This document shows, piece after piece, positions 24,801 through 39,800 of a stretch of 64,000 nt of DNA; position 1 is the first letter of the stretch; the number at the start of each line of letters is the position of its first letter. The notes below the pieces were generated by a model that ran no database searches, was not told where the DNA came from, and saw only the letters and a program-made list of their open reading frames with translations. The position numbers were made by a program, and so were the translations under genes. Source of the DNA: Ridgeia piscesae (lineage: Eukaryota > Annelida > Polychaeta > Sabellida > Siboglinidae); contig JAODUO010000052.1 in NCBI GenBank assembly GCA_025642075.2, positions 452,501 through 516,500 of the forward strand. Direction: 5' to 3'.

Positions 24801-27800
24801 TAGAACTGTGTTAATAATAGAAGTATGTAATAGAACTGTGTTAATAACAGAAGTATGTAATAGAACTGTGTAAGTAACAAGTATGTAATAGAACTGTGTT
24901 AATAACAAAAGTATGTAATAGAACTGTGTTAGTAACAAGTATGTAATAGAACTGTGTTAGTAACAAGTATGTAATAGAACTGTGTTAATAACAAAAGTAT
25001 GTAATAGAACTGTGTTAATAACAGAAAAGTGTAGATTGGAAATACGAGAAAACATGCCTCCACCTATAGGACAATGACCGAGTTGATATTATAACACACA
25101 TTGGTTGTTGGTTGTGTTTTTAAAAGCTGGCAGTTTGAATGTGTTTAAACTAGAAATGACAGACATCAGCAGAGACCAGGCCACTCCAGTTTTACACCAA
25201 AGAAAACAATGGTGCATTCTCAGTCTAGTTGAATATAAAACAGATCCCTTTCTTGAGCCATTGTAGCTGGTCAGTTTCTTCTATGGGTGTTCCGTGAATG
25301 TGACAGTGTGTGGATTGAGTGGCCCAACAGTGGACTTCTTGCGTGTGCCAACATCTCAGGGTTGTCGGACTGTCTTAATTTAAGTTAGTCACGATGCAAG
25401 GAGGAAGTGTTTGTAAGTGTTTGTGGAGACAGGATGCGGTCAAGTGAGGGGTGTGGGATTAGGGAAGAGGGGGAAGCTACTTCCCTGGTGAACAGTCGGG
25501 GCACACTGATGGAGCACACGTGTGAGTGGTCGCGTCCTGAGAGGAAGCATAAAAAGAGCAAAGTGCCGACTCTTGGGAGGAAATACCAGCTCCCACGGTC
25601 GAATACCAGCCACTATTTATGTCGACAAAGTCAGCCAAAGACTGGCCAATTCTTATTCCACACAGCTGGGATACAGGTACACGTACATGTGCACAGACAG
25701 AGGTGGTCTTACCCGTTTCCTTCTCACCTAATTATGTCTCTTGTTCCCATGTTTCATAGACAGTTTTTAGACACCAACGCAAGTAAAAAGCCTGCAGGGT
25801 ATAAGGGGTTGTGTATGGCTATTGGCTAATAGTTGCAAGAAATCATTTCTTCTGGTCTGTGACATATTAAATTAATTAAAATCAGGTGCTCAAAAACATT
25901 AATTCATGCTGACAATTATTGGAATCTTGTGGGTAATACTGAAATTGCTAACATTTTGTTTATTGCCAAGATACGACTAACGTGAAAATTAAAACTATAA
26001 ATTACTATATTTTCTACTGTTGCCATTTCAGGAGAGATATTATAGTATTTAAGCTGTAATGTTAATGTAAAGCATGTACAATGATTATGACTTGCAAAAA
26101 GGCTGGCTTTCTTCTCGAATGGTGGTTTATACAAATTGATTTTCTGATCTGTTTTTTAAGTTAGGATAAGAAAGTTACAAACAGTTAGTTTGTAAAGAAT
26201 TTTTTAAATAACTGATGCAAGACAAAAGCTATTGATAGGAACACTTGACAACACAATTACAGTGCAAAATACTGAATGGACGCACAAGCTAGTACTATCA
26301 TAGTATCAGTGTGACATTGATGCGGTCAATACACTCTAGTGAGTGGAAGCAAATGTCACTGCTCTAGAAACCCAATTGTGTGGTGTGTTTGCCTTAGTCT
26401 GTTTGTTGGCCAAAGCAGTAGCCAACAGTTGGTTGTGCTAACATTGAGCATAGTTGGTTTGTTGCTCCGGCTGATTGGGTCGCATTTAGAACAACTGACA
26501 GCGGCTGTGGGGAGGAATTAACTCTGGTTGAGTGCAGGTGTTTGTGTGGTTGCCTCAAGGCTACCGTCTGTACCACAGGAGGTTGTCACATTCTTCTCTC
26601 ATTGTTTGGGCCGTACTACGATTCTCATTGTCATCTGTCTGTTATTCAGGACAACTTGTTGCGTCCAAAGAGTGCGCATTCTAATGTACTTCCAACCAGG
26701 GCTTTATGCGGGATAAAATTATTGCCAGTCACACATGTTTTGGTGGACACATGGATGCTAACTGTTAAGCCAGTTTACAAACTTTTAAATGTGTCTGATG
26801 ACATGAAATGGACTACAAACACACATGTGACACCATTTTCACTCACTTTCAAGGCATAACTAACAATATCTATGGTTTTGGAAGGCCATTTTTTGTACCT
26901 GTCCACCATATTTCTACCCGTCCATATTCGTTTTTACCCGTCCAAATGACAGGTCTCTACATAAAGCTATGCTTCCAACGCTTTCTGTTTGTTAGTAGGC
27001 AGTAATTTGATTTGGCGACTGATGTAACTTGGAGAAAGTAAAAAATGGGAGGAAGAAAAGTAGATGTTTGTTGTGCTGCAAAAATAGACAAGACTGACAC
27101 ATGCTATAAACAACAAGCTATAAACAACAAGCAGAACAGCCAGAGTCAGTTGGGTTTCCCGCGTCGAGTTGGTGTGTTTTTAGATGGGAAGTTTGTAACA
27201 GACTTTCTCGCATCACGTTGCGCCAAGAGGGTGTATTTTGAGATGGGAACGGGCCGTTTTTATACCATCTGAATAGATTGTGTTTACTTTTGCGATGTTC
27301 TGTCATGTTTGTTGACCTCTCAGTGCTTCAGTGTCGTGTTATGGGGAAATTCTAGGTCAAGCTCACTATTTCAGTGTGATTATTGTAGACAACAGACAAC
27401 TGTGGAAATGTTCACTCTATCAGACCTCCTCTGCACCACCCAGGTTGGTTTGTGGGCTCTTGGAGGGCATAAATAGGAAGAACTAACTGTGAAACTCCCA
27501 GTCTTCCAGGGAAGTAAAGCGCAGGGAAACAAGATACCATTTCAGTCAGGAAGTGAATTTTTAGTAGTCACTGAATCTGCAGTGCATTCAACATTGTGAA
27601 TTTTGAAACTTTAAGAGGGGCCAGGAGACCTGGACTCAAGTAGCTGAGGGGGTCCAGTAATGCCCTAAACCACAATTATTGAAAGCACCGTTGTATAATG
27701 CACTGAAGGAAACTCATTTGGAAGTATTTCCCATTTACCAGAATGAAAGGAGCATCAGCGAGTTCCGACGCATATTTCTGCCTGAGCGACCTGGAGTCTA

Positions 27801-30800
27801 GTTCTGTATGCAGTCGATGTATGCAAGTGTGAACCTGTAATTGACTGACATAAAGACGTCAGTGTGGTTCTGATTGGCCACTAGCCAAGTTATCAACAAC
27901 AGGTCACTTCGGCCTTACGAGGGGAAGTCCCTGTATAAATAGTCCAGGTGTATGGGGGAATAACAAGCGTTCACCTCATGGTGTGGGGCTGGACTGTGGT
28001 ACATTAAGGGGTAGAAATCGTCTTAACAGTGTGGGAAAAAATCTATGGTGTTCCGTTTAAAGGCGGGTAATGATTGTTTGAGGAGTTAAATCTAAAGTTG
28101 AACGATTTGGGTCACTGCCAGACCTGTTTGAATTCTCTGACTGTGTATAGTTAACTCGTTACGTGAGGGTGCTGAGCTCTCCACTCCCCCATCTGGAATG
28201 TGTGGCATTAGTTTTGAGCAGCCATCTGTTACATTATACTGCTAGATTGTGGTTGAATCAGTTGTGCCATATCCTGCTTATGTCCGCCCACCCGTGCTAT
28301 TATTACCAGTCACTAGTAGACACCCTAAACCCTACCAGTTGTGTTCTATTATTAGACCCAGCTGTGTATGATGTAATCAGGTCTGACATCCGTAAGTTGA
28401 CAACAGTTCTTGTTGTTTCAGCATAAACCCTGTCAGAATTTTTTTTAAAGCATGGCCTGTCATATTTTTTAAGCCAGGCCTGGTAGATCACTTGTTGGAG
28501 CATTTGGTAAAGCAAGCCTGTCAGATCATTTTAGTAAAACAAGGCTTGATGGATTACTTGGTAAAACAAGGCTTGACAGATCATTTGGGAAAACAAGGCA
28601 TGTCATCAGTGTCATGTCATTTGGTAAAACAAGGCCTGTTACTGGCTTACAGCACTCAATAAAACAAGGCTTGTTAGATCTTTGGGTAAAACAAGGCCTG
28701 TTACTGGCTTACAGCACTCGATAAAACAAGGCTTGTTAGATCTTTGGGTAAAACAAGGCCTGTTACTGGCTTACAGCACTTGATAACACAAGGCTTGTTA
28801 GATCTTCGGGTAAAACAAGGCCTGGTAGAATGCTAGGTAAAAGTAAGATATCTTAGATCAATTCACAAAACAAGGTCTGTCATATCATTCTAGAAAAAAA
28901 CAAGATTTGCCAGATTTAAAAAAAAAAAAAACAAGACCTATAAGAGATTGTGCCATACAGTAAACCCAGACCCATCACTAGAGGCTAACCCACACATTCC
29001 CAGTGCACTGGCTGAGTGACCTGGTGTACCTGTGCGAGAGGAGCCAAGAGCTGAACTACATCAATAATGGATGCCTCGCTGTGATTAGACCTCACCTCGA
29101 CAGAATAATATATACCTCTGGAGGCACTAACAAAATTCTCTAGTCATTATGATTAATTTAACACATATTTCACTGCAATTCAGTAATAATTTCAATTAGT
29201 TTTGTTGCCTCCCCATTCCTCCCATCCCTCCCTTACTCCTCTCCCTCGTGCCTCTCTCCCTCATCCCACTCTCTTCCACCTCTCCCCACTCCTTCCATGT
29301 CCCTGAATGTACATGTAAAAGACACCAGTTGTCCAGTGGAAATTAATCACACATCAGTGAGTTATGAATGTTGTGCTTTCAATTTGTATTGTACATTGTC
29401 TTGGAGATCAGATCTCAAAATAGGCCGTAGTGGTGCCAAAATAACCACAGGACATTGTGTGTTGTTGCTGCAAGATTCTATCTGAGACATGTAGTGAAGA
29501 GTCTTTGTGAAGAAGTTAACTGTCTGTTGATACAATCATCTGTCTGTAGATATATGTACATGACAGTCACGTCTCTTGTAGATATATTGATTGATACATA
29601 AATGCACTGTTCTGTTTGAATTCAGCTACTAGTATTTTTTATTGACTTTGTCCATGAGATGTTAGATTTGAGACAACGAATCATGTCTACCTGCAGTGAG
29701 ACCACATCGGGAAACAAAGTTTATCAAGTCAAGTACACAGCATGGAACAGTCTTAGAAATGACAAACAGTATCGCAAACAATTGTATGTAATAAACTGGC
29801 ATAGAGTAAAGTTTTGTGACCTATTCTGTATGAATGTTTTTCTTGAACATGTCATTGGTTCATATGTGACATCAGAGTTCAACATTAGTGAAGAAAGGAA
29901 AGACAGGGTAGTCGTGTTGTGGTTATAATACGTGAACTCAGTGACTTGTTTACCTGTGTGAAAGCAAAGTTGTGAAAACAGAACAATTCATCAGCTGGTG
30001 ATGAGTGACCAAGACTCCACTCTCAGATAGCGGTCATATTAAAGGGGGCAATCTTCTGTTGATGCCTCCTACACATGCGGATAGTGGTCAGTTCTATTGG
30101 TCAGCTGTCCAGTGCTGCCTCCCACGCAGTGATAGTGTCTGTGTTTCACTCGACACTTTCGCATGTAGTGAGATTGCTGTCTGACGTCAGGTTCAGATGT
30201 TCACCTGTGGTCAATGGTGGTGGTCAGTAGTGGTCAGTTCAGCATCCAAAGTATGAGAGTCATTTCTGCCTCTTGGTCAGATTACAGATAGCATTGATAT
30301 GACCATGAAGTAATGTTTGTAAAAATAGGATTTGCATTGTAAGCTTATTTTATTTAAGCTCTCTCAACATACCGGTTCATTGTATGGTGGGTTTGTGACG
30401 TAACAGTGTAAATGAAATGTGTCGTAATGTTTGCATAGTGATATTACAACCACAATAAATGGCACACGTTTATGGCTGAGTAACGAGCGGAGTGGTTCTT
30501 GTTCCCGAATGTCAGCAGAAATAGACACTGTATAATGTCATTAATGCACTTACGTCATTGTCAGGCGAACCCTTATGTCAGGTGTAACACTGACGTCTAT
30601 AGTGCATTTACATACATGCGTATCCATGCATGCATGTTGTGTAGGTTAAATCAGCCACGAACACAGACACACATCTACACACACACACATCTACACGACA
30701 CACCCTCACACAACTCGTTGTGGTTTCACAGGTTCCTTTGTAAAGTGATACCCCATAGAAAAAGCATGTTCTCAGGAATTTTCACTTGTACAGTGCATTT

Positions 30801-33800
30801 TTTGTGCGTGACAACGTTGGCATGTTGTGTGATCACAAGTTGGCGTAGTGATTCAGCCTGACTGGTCAGATAATGGCCAGTGACCTGTCTGGTGATCGTT
30901 GGTCAATCAACCAGGTAGCGGTCTCCGGGACCTCCCCATACGCAGGGGTTATTTTAATCTGACTTTCTGCCTAAATTACTCACAAATAAAGATTTTTATC
31001 ACATGTCGCCTGCATTAGGTTTTCTCAATGGCGTAAAATCTATCTGTAGTATTATGACCCAGAATATTTTTTTCTCACAAAGCAGGGACAATCATGTATA
31101 TGGGAGCGTGATATCTGACATAGTTAATGTAATCGATGTCACACAAGATTCTGTCATGTGAACATGCGGCGATGATATTGATCACGTGGTCACGGATGAT
31201 GACAATAACAGTTAAACTGGGGTAATAGCAGGAACTTATCACAGATATTTCACACAACAGACACAGTGATTGAGCCAGTACTGGCCAGCTGAAAGCCCTC
31301 GGAGTCGGTGGGGTTATAGGGCCTGAAATATTGATGACTATCAGTTAATATTAATTACATGGCCCACCACCAGATGAATGGAAACTCGTCCAGACGAGAA
31401 GTGTTTTTAGGGCAGACCCCCCACCCAGATGGACCCCAGAATAAGTAGGTCAGCTCCAGCGGGGTGTCGTGTCGATTGTGGAGATATTTTATTTATAAAG
31501 ACGTCAAATCTCGGTCAAAGCCAACACCAATGCTACTGGTCCAAAAGGTGACCCCCGTCCACTCATGACTGGTCAGTTTGTGCTATAAATGTAGACATTT
31601 GCTTTGAATGTCATGTAAAAGATGATTTGTTGGCATACATGTGTGTGTGCGTGCGTGCATGCGTGCATGTGTGCAGTCACTTGGAGCAGCCATCATTGCA
31701 GAGTCCTGACCTAGCTGTCAGACATAATTGCTGTCAGTGTGTTTTAGGGCCCTCAGCCCGCTGCCCACCTCCAGCAGTGGTTCATCTTACCCCTTGTCTT
31801 GTTGTTTACTCCTTAATGATCCTATTTATAACTCCACAGTGGCTGCCAAGTTTGGCATGTCACCGAACAATGACAACCCCACACACTGCATTGCATGACT
31901 GCATCATTGTGTCCTGATGAGTCACTTAGTTGCATCATGAACCCTCCCTCTCTGTCTGCCCTGCAGGTTTCATTTCTTCTTTCCCAGTTAGTTTGACATT
32001 AGCAGTAGATTTATGATTGTATTCAACGTTTAGTATTATCCAGCATTTTAGTATCAGGAGTGAAAGTTTGACTGTGACTATACTTGAAAATGTCACAGAA
32101 ATACAAAGTTGGCAATCGTAGATGGCTACATACCTGTTCGTTTTATTGGTGTCTTGTCATATGTCTGACCTAGAATTTCCACATTTTAGCTTTGTAAGCA
32201 CATGACTCAGAAAAGAACAAATTTGACATCCTTGTAGCCGCCCTGCCCTGTGTGTGTTGTGTCCTTCAGGTCCTGGTGGTGTGGCTGTCTGGAAGACACC
32301 TCACCTCACTCATTTACAGTTTTATGTATTGTCAAAAAGTCATTACTTGATTCTGTGGCAATCGCATTGCATTTTTGTTTGATTTGATTGACGCTGAATG
32401 TTGCCTTAGTTGACACTGAATGTTGCCTTGGTCGACACTGAGTGTTGCTTTGATTGACACTAAGTGTTGCCTTGGTCGACGCTGAATGTTGCCTTGGTTG
32501 ACATTGAGTGTTGTCATGGTTGACACTGAGTGTTGCATTGGTTAACACTGAGTGTTGCATTCGTTGAAACTGAGTGTTTTTGGTTGACACTGAGTCACTG
32601 AGTGTTGCATTGGTTGACACTGAGTGTTGCATTGGTTGACACTGAGTGTTGCATTGGTTGACACTGAGTGTTGTATTGGTTGAAACTGAGTGTTTTTGGT
32701 TGACACTGACTGAGTCACTGAGTGTTGCATTGGATGACACTGAGTGTTGTTTTGGTTGACACTGAGTGTTTTTGGTTGACACTGAGTCACTGAGTGTGGC
32801 ATTGGTTGACACTGAGTGTTGTTTTGGTTGACACTGAGTGGTGTTTTGGTTGACACTCAGTGTTTTTGGTTGACACTGACTGAGTCACTGAGTGTTGCAT
32901 TGGATGACACTGAGTGTTGTTTTGGTTGACACTGAGTGTTTTTGGTTGACACTGAGTCACTGAGTGTTGCATTGGTTGACACTGAGTGTTGTTTTGGTTG
33001 ACACTGAGTGGTGTTTTGGTTGACACTCAGTGTTGCATTGGTTGACACTCAGTGTTGCATTGGTTGACACTGAGTGTTGTTTTGGTTGACACTGAGTGTT
33101 GTTTTGGTTGACACTGAGTGTTGTTTTGGTTGACACTGAGTGTTGTTTTGGTTGACACTGAGTGTTGTTTTGGTTGACACTGAGTGTTGTTTTGGTTGAC
33201 ACTGAGTGTTGTTTTGGTTGACACTGAGTGTTGTCTTGGCTGACACTGAGTGTTGTCTTGGTTGACACTGAGTGTTGTTTTGGTTGACACTGAGTGTTGT
33301 TTTGGCTGACACTGAGTGTTGTTTTGGTTGACACTGAGTGTTGTTTTGGCTGACATTCAGACTGTTTTATTGACATTGACTGTTGTTTTAGTTTACCATG
33401 ATCATTGTTTTGTTTGACCCTCGGGTCATGTGTTTTGTTTTTTGACTCTGAGGTCATGTGTTTTGTCTGACACTGAGGTCGTGTGTTTCAGGTGACGCAC
33501 AAGTTGACGGGTCAGGTGATGGTGTTGAAGATGAACACGTCGATGACAAACCGCCCGAACATGCTGCGGGAAGTGCAGCTGATGAATAAACTCACACATC
33601 CAAACATTCTCAAGTGAGTCAACTCGTACATTCTTCAAAGACAGTGATGCAGTAGGAATTAAGAAAATCTGATTACGTAGTAATGTGTGACAATGTCACA
33701 GTTGAATGGGAAAATAGTGAAAAAGCACCTACCGGGTACTTCTAAACTTTTACCAGGCAGCGTTTCATTGAGGAACATAAATTTAAAATTGGACTAACTA

Positions 33801-36800
33801 AACACAAATGCTCATACATTTGGATTTAGTCAAATATTTAATTACTTTGGCTTTATTTCACAAGGAAAATGACCCAGTCATTGACAGATGAGATTATAAG
33901 GTGTGTATTTCTGTCAAAGTTAAACTATTGATCACCAATATTATGGTGATGCCCTACATGTTTCCTAGAGTGTACATAGAGTTCACATAGGGTGTACATT
34001 GCGGGTTAGCTATTGTCTCGCTTCCCGGGGTTGTTAGACGCAACATTCATGTTCAGGCCGACTGCTGTTACTATTCTTATTCATCTTCCTGGAACCTACT
34101 GTTGCCGTGGTGCCTCACAATGCACCCAGCTACACTGCTGACTGACAGCTGTGGATATTTCTTGTGATGGCTTTCACCTCGGGTAGTTTCTGACTTCAAG
34201 TGGTCTTTCACTTACTCACTAGAATACAGAGGATTCGGGGAGCCATTTACGCCAGTCTTTCTCTGACGTTTACTGATCACTGGTCCCATTGAGACAACAG
34301 GGATTTGTCTGTGTGAGGACCGGGGACACTTCTTGGTAGGCTGGTGAGAGAACATGTACAGGTACAAAGAACATGTTCGTGGAAACGCCAGACCTCTACC
34401 TGAGTGACGGAGCCACCGCGGCCGCTGGTCCCCCCCTCCCCGTGTCTGGGACAGGGAGACACAGTTATGTTGGGTATTTGGGAGCCCTGGGCATGTTCCC
34501 GACGTGACATCACTGTATGATTACATCCCGTCTACCTGTAGCGAGGAAGTGACTGCACTAACACTGACAAGTAGACCAGAGAGTGATGACATCTGTCAGC
34601 TGCCGCCCGCTGCCTAGTAAACACTGCTGCGTAATATCTCACCTGGTGACCCCGCCCACCTGCTGACCCCGCCTACCTCAAAGGTAGCATCTTCCTCCCA
34701 GGGATCTGCTTTCCCCCCCTCCTGTTTACTCGTAGCGCTCAGATGTTAATTTTTTCTGGCCCACCTGTTGCTGTCGATTTATCTTGGCCGGCAGATATTG
34801 CATTATAGGTGCTTTGTATCATAATTCACACCAATGATGAAAAATAACAGACAACAGTTATAATGTTACGTACAACAGCAGAAGGTTAACAGCAAGCCAT
34901 ACATAGTGATTGGATGTTACAGACAACAGTTATAATGTTATATACAACAGGAGAAGGCTAACGGCAAGCCATACATAGTGATTGGATGTTACAGACAACA
35001 GTTATAATGTTATATACAACAGGAGAAGGTTAACAGCAAGCCATACATAGTGATTGGATGTTACAGACAACAGTTATAATGTTATATACAACAGGAGAAG
35101 GCTAACGGCAAGCCATACATAGTGATTGGATGTTACAGACAACAGTTATAATGTTATATACAACAGGAGAAGGTTAACAGCAAGCCATACATAGTGATTG
35201 GATGTTACAGACAACAGTTATAATGTTATATACAACAGGAGAAGGCTAACGGCAAGCCATACATAGTGATTGGACGTTACAGACAGCAGTTATAATGTTA
35301 TATACAACAGGAGAAGGCTAACGGCAAGCCATACATAGTGATTGGATGTTACAGACAACAGTTATAATGTTATATACAACAGGAGAAGGTTAACAGCAAG
35401 CCATACATAGTGATTGGATGTTACAGACAACAGTTATAATGTTATATACAACAGGAGAAGGCTAACGGCAAGCCATACATAGTGATTGGATGTTACAGAC
35501 AACAGTTATAATGTTACGTACAACAGGAGAAGGTTAACAGCAAGCCATACATAGTGATTGGATGTTACAGACAACAGTTATAATGTTATATACAACAGGA
35601 GAAGGCTAACGGCAAGCCATACATAGTGATTGGACATTACAGACAGCAGTTATAATCTTACATAAATGGCAGAAGGTTACCAGCAAGCCAGACATAGTGA
35701 TTGGATGTTACAGACAACAGTTATAGTGTTACATACAACGGCCGAAGGTTAACGGCAATATAGTTGATCATACAGTTATATTTGTATGATGAATATTTCA
35801 TCTTTCCTTTCATGATTGTATTGTGTTCAGACGTGACAGCGGCACATTGTGAAGTGGTCATTCATCACTAATGTATTCTACATTGTGTAATTGTATTGGC
35901 AGTGGACATTTTTAAGTCACACTTTCATTGTATAGTAGCAGCCAATTGTTCCAAATTAAATGTCCTGCACTCTGGCCTAGTTGTGTTTGCACGATGGAAA
36001 GAAGAAAGGAGAGTTGTAGGTAATGACACTGAGAGGGGTCAATCTTGTGTATTTCTAGTCTTACATTGGTGTTTTATGTCATATTGTGTCACTCACCATA
36101 AGGAAAACAATGGCACCTTGTTCAACATTTATCCAGAATACGTCAAGTAAATACAATTCACACATTGCAAAGGTGATTATCTTAATGTATGCATAATGTT
36201 CCCTACAAATTAAGAGTGGTTACACGAGAGATGGCAGACTCTATGACGTCAGTGAGAGTGCTAACATAAACATCATCACTCCAAGCCTGGTAGTTGTAGC
36301 TACTACGCAGTCTGTCTCACAGTAGCGGTGATGTTTTCAGATCTGCATACTTACTCACTGTGGCTTCAACCAATGTTCTGGTATCATCCTGAATGTAGAA
36401 GGTGACTTTGATGTAATGACTTGTTATATGGTGTCATCTTCCCTGTTCCCATGGAGTCAGGTGTCTGGGGGGTGGAGGTTCGGGTGGTACTTCCAAGAAC
36501 ACCTGACTGTTGTTTTGTTTTATTTACATTTTCCCTCTCTGACAGTTGTCATTATGGACTAAGGCATGCGCATATAAATCACTTTATTGTCTGGCTTTAT
36601 TCCCTCCTTGGTTTGGGTCAAGAACAGGGAATGGTTTCCCCATGTGTTCCATATACAGCCGCTGTCTCCCGGGATTCTACAATCTAAAATCAAAAACTAT
36701 CAGCATAATTATGGTTGCACATTAATGTTGCTTTGTTCACCGTAATCAACTCAGCGTTGTTTTATTGATACCGTGTCATGCACTGACATGCAAAGTGCAA

Positions 36801-39800
36801 ACGCAAATATTTACTGTATCCTGTCTGATATTCTTGAACCTAGCGTTGCTTCACTGTGGAAACTTTCTTCGATCATTGGTTATTCCACTAATTGACAGAG
36901 GACAGTCCTCTGTCAGCACTGGCTTTGACGACTTGATGCCATTCTACATAGCTCCCAAGTACCCACTGATTGGGCCCTTAACATCGACCTCATCACCTGC
37001 GCATGACAGGTAATCTGGCTGGACCATCTGGGTCCTTGTTGAGACCGCCTCACTCTATTGAACAAACAGACCATCTTCTCCAGCCTCCGTACCATCAGCG
37101 GTTTGTGTCTGCCTCCGCAGCTGGCACACACGCAAAGACCAGCTTCTAAAATTGGACATATTTTAATCTAATTAACTGTGGCCAGATGTCTGGTTTTTTA
37201 AGCTGCTGTGGCCAGGAGGGTGTGGCCTGCTCTGGCCCAGCCTAGCCGCTTCACCATGTTGGTTGGCCATCTGACTGTCATTAGTGGTCTCTGCCATGTT
37301 GTTTGCATTAATGTTGGCTATTTAAAAGAACACTGTAGAAGGACAGTAGATTTCCGTTGATGCAACCTGGCATTGATAAGAAAATGTGCCTGTAAATTAG
37401 AATTTTGAAATATATTTTTTTTTATGCAATTAGAAACATCCATGTTGATAATAAATAGTTATAAATGCTGAATATATGATTGATATTATCAACTGGTGAA
37501 ATTGATCATGCACACTACTGTCTTATCAAGTTATGTAACCAAACACGATTGAAGGCGGCGATAACTTATTATCAGGTATCACCTGATCCTGTTATAATTC
37601 AGGTAACATGTGATGTCAATTAATTGATCAGTAGGCGAGATACCTTAGTTGACTTTACTGATCCCGTTTCAACTGATTAATTCCCAGCAGGCCCTGGCAC
37701 TCAGCCATCACTGCCATACCATGACCCCAACCGTGACCCAATATGTGACCTCTGCCCCCTCCATCCGCTGACACCAATGTGACTTTGATATCTTTCTGAA
37801 TTAAGCATTCTCTTACATGTTGTCTTATCAAGATATCATTGCATAATTTTGTGGATTTAGCATTGGCCTGCTTTATCTTATCCAAACATTTGCAGTGCCG
37901 TGTTTGCTCCCAGTATTCTGGGATTGTTCAGAGCCTGAGACTCGAGCTAGCAGAGTTGTTGGGTGTATAGTGTGTTGTTAAGAGCCTGCGATTGGGCTGT
38001 CATAGATGTTGAGTGTATAACATGTTGGTCAGAGCCTGAGATTGGGCTGCCAGAGTTGTTGAGTGTATAACATGTTGGTCAGAGCCTGAGATTGGGCTGC
38101 CAGAGTTGTTGAGTGTATAACATGTTGGCCAGAGCCTGAAATTTGGCTGCCAGAGTTGTTGAGTGTATAACATGTTGGTCAGAGCCTGAGATTGGGCAGC
38201 CAGAGTTGTTGAGTGTATAACATGTTGGCCAGAGCCTGAAATTTGGCTGCCAGAGTTGTTGAGTGTATAACATGTTGGTCAGAGCCTGAGATTGGGCAGC
38301 CAGAGTTGTTGAGTATATAACATGTTGGTCAGAGCCTGAGATTGGGCAGCCAGAGTTGTTGAGTGTATAACATGTTGGCCAGAGCCTGAGATTGGGCAGC
38401 CAGAGTTGTTGAGTATATAACATGTTGGCCAGAGCCTGAGATTGGGCAGCCAGAGTTGTTGAGTGTATAACATGTTGGTCAGAGCCTGAGATTGGGCAGC
38501 CAGAGTTGTTGAGTGTATAACATGTTGGCCAGAGCCTGAGATTGGGCAGCCAGAGTTGTTGAGTGTATAACATGTTGGTCAGAGCCTGAGATTGGGCAGC
38601 CAGAGTTGTTGAGTGTATAACATGTTGGTCAGAGCCTGAGATTGGGCAGCCAGAGTTGTTGAGTGTATAACATGTTGGTCAGAGCCTGAGATTGGGCTGC
38701 CAGAGTTGTTGAGTGTATAACATGTTGGTCAGAGCCTGAGATTGGGCTGCCAGAGTTGTTGAGTATATAACATGTTGGTCAGAGCCTGAGATTGGGCTGC
38801 CAGAGTTGTTGAGTGTATAACATGTTGGTCAGAGCCTGAGATTGGGCTGCCAGAGTTGTTGAGTATATAACATGTTGGTCAGAGCCTGAGATTGGGCTGC
38901 CAGAGTTGTTGAGTGTATAACATGTTGGTCAGAGCCTGAGATTGGGCAGCCAGAGTTGTTGAGTGTATAACATGTTGGCCAGAGCCTGAGATTGGGCAGC
39001 CAGAGTTGTTGAGTATATAACATGTTGGTCAGAGCCTGAGATTGGGCAGCCAGAGTTGTTGAGTGTATAACATGTTGGTCAGAGCCTGAGATTGGGCTGC
39101 CAGAGTTGTTGAGTGTATAACATGTTGGTCAGAGCCTGAGATTGGGCTGCCAGAGTTGTTGAGTATATAACATGTTGGTCAGAGCCTGAGATTGGGCTGC
39201 CTGAGTTGTTGAGTGTATAACATGTTGGTCAGAGCCTGAGATTGGGCTGCCAGAGTTGTTGAGTGTATAACATGTTGGTCAGAGCCTGAAATTGGGCTGC
39301 CAGAGTTGTTGAGTATATAACATGTTGGTCAGAGCCTGAGATTGGGCTGCCTGAGTTGTTGAGTGTATATCATGTTGGTGAGACACAGAAAATGAACAGT
39401 CATACACATGTACCAGGTATATGTACAGTTTCCCGTGTGCTTGTAACTTGAAAGAGGGTTGTTGTAGCTTGGGAGAGAACTAGGTCTCAGTAGTTCCAGT
39501 GTTTCTTGTGATTGTAAAGACTTCAGTGTGAGCCAAGGCTTTGAAGCCCCAAGTGAAGCCTGTGTGTTGATGCTGTGTGCCAGGCTTTGATGCCTGCTGT
39601 GTGGGACTTGAGTTGAACCAGTTGTCTTCTTTCTACTTGCAGGTTCATGGGCGTCTGTGTCCATGAGGGGCAGCTGCATGCACTCACTGAGGTAAGACTC
39701 TCTTGTTCTCAATCCCCCTCTCTTCTCTTGTCTCTCTTACTCTCTCTCACTCTCCTCTCACCCCCTTCATCGCATCTCTCTTCTGGCTTGACAATGGGCA

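Larger units (their letters stand above)
15822..33491 (+). other. TESK intron 1 (17.7 kb)
   Basis: The donor is GTAAGC and the acceptor TGTTTCAG. No second gene is supported inside it. It contains four tandem-repeat blocks listed separately (17261-17600, 24791-25024, 28440-28945 and 32390-33360). Minor simple sequence includes GGTTGGTGGGTGGG near 22494, four GCACTGG units at 23603-23628, a pyrimidine-rich tract at 29206-29292 and GTGC repeats near 31638. The remainder (15822-17255, 17601-24785, 25025-28435 and 28946-32385) shows nothing I recognise. Confidence 0.9.
33614..39642 (+). other. TESK intron 2 (6.0 kb)
   Basis: Donor GTGAGT, acceptor CTTGCAG. It contains the 72-bp array (34843-35757) and the 50-bp array (37925-39380). 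The rest (33614-34842, 35758-37920 and 39381-39642) has no recognisable gene; frames there are short and unlike known proteins. Confidence 0.9.

Noticed and set aside
25407..25829. 140-residue + strand frame in TESK intron 1
   Set aside because: Begins at GTG, not ATG, has no family resemblance and no coding bias; treated as chance.
32306..33457. Long minus-strand frames rich in Gln/Ser/Thr/Asn
   Set aside because: Generated by the 22-bp minisatellite; since 22 is not divisible by 3, every frame gives the same repeat peptide.
38079..39023. Minus-strand frames with repeated [14 protein letters not shown]
   Set aside because: Result of the 50-bp array cycling through three frames; the unit shows no codon-position bias.
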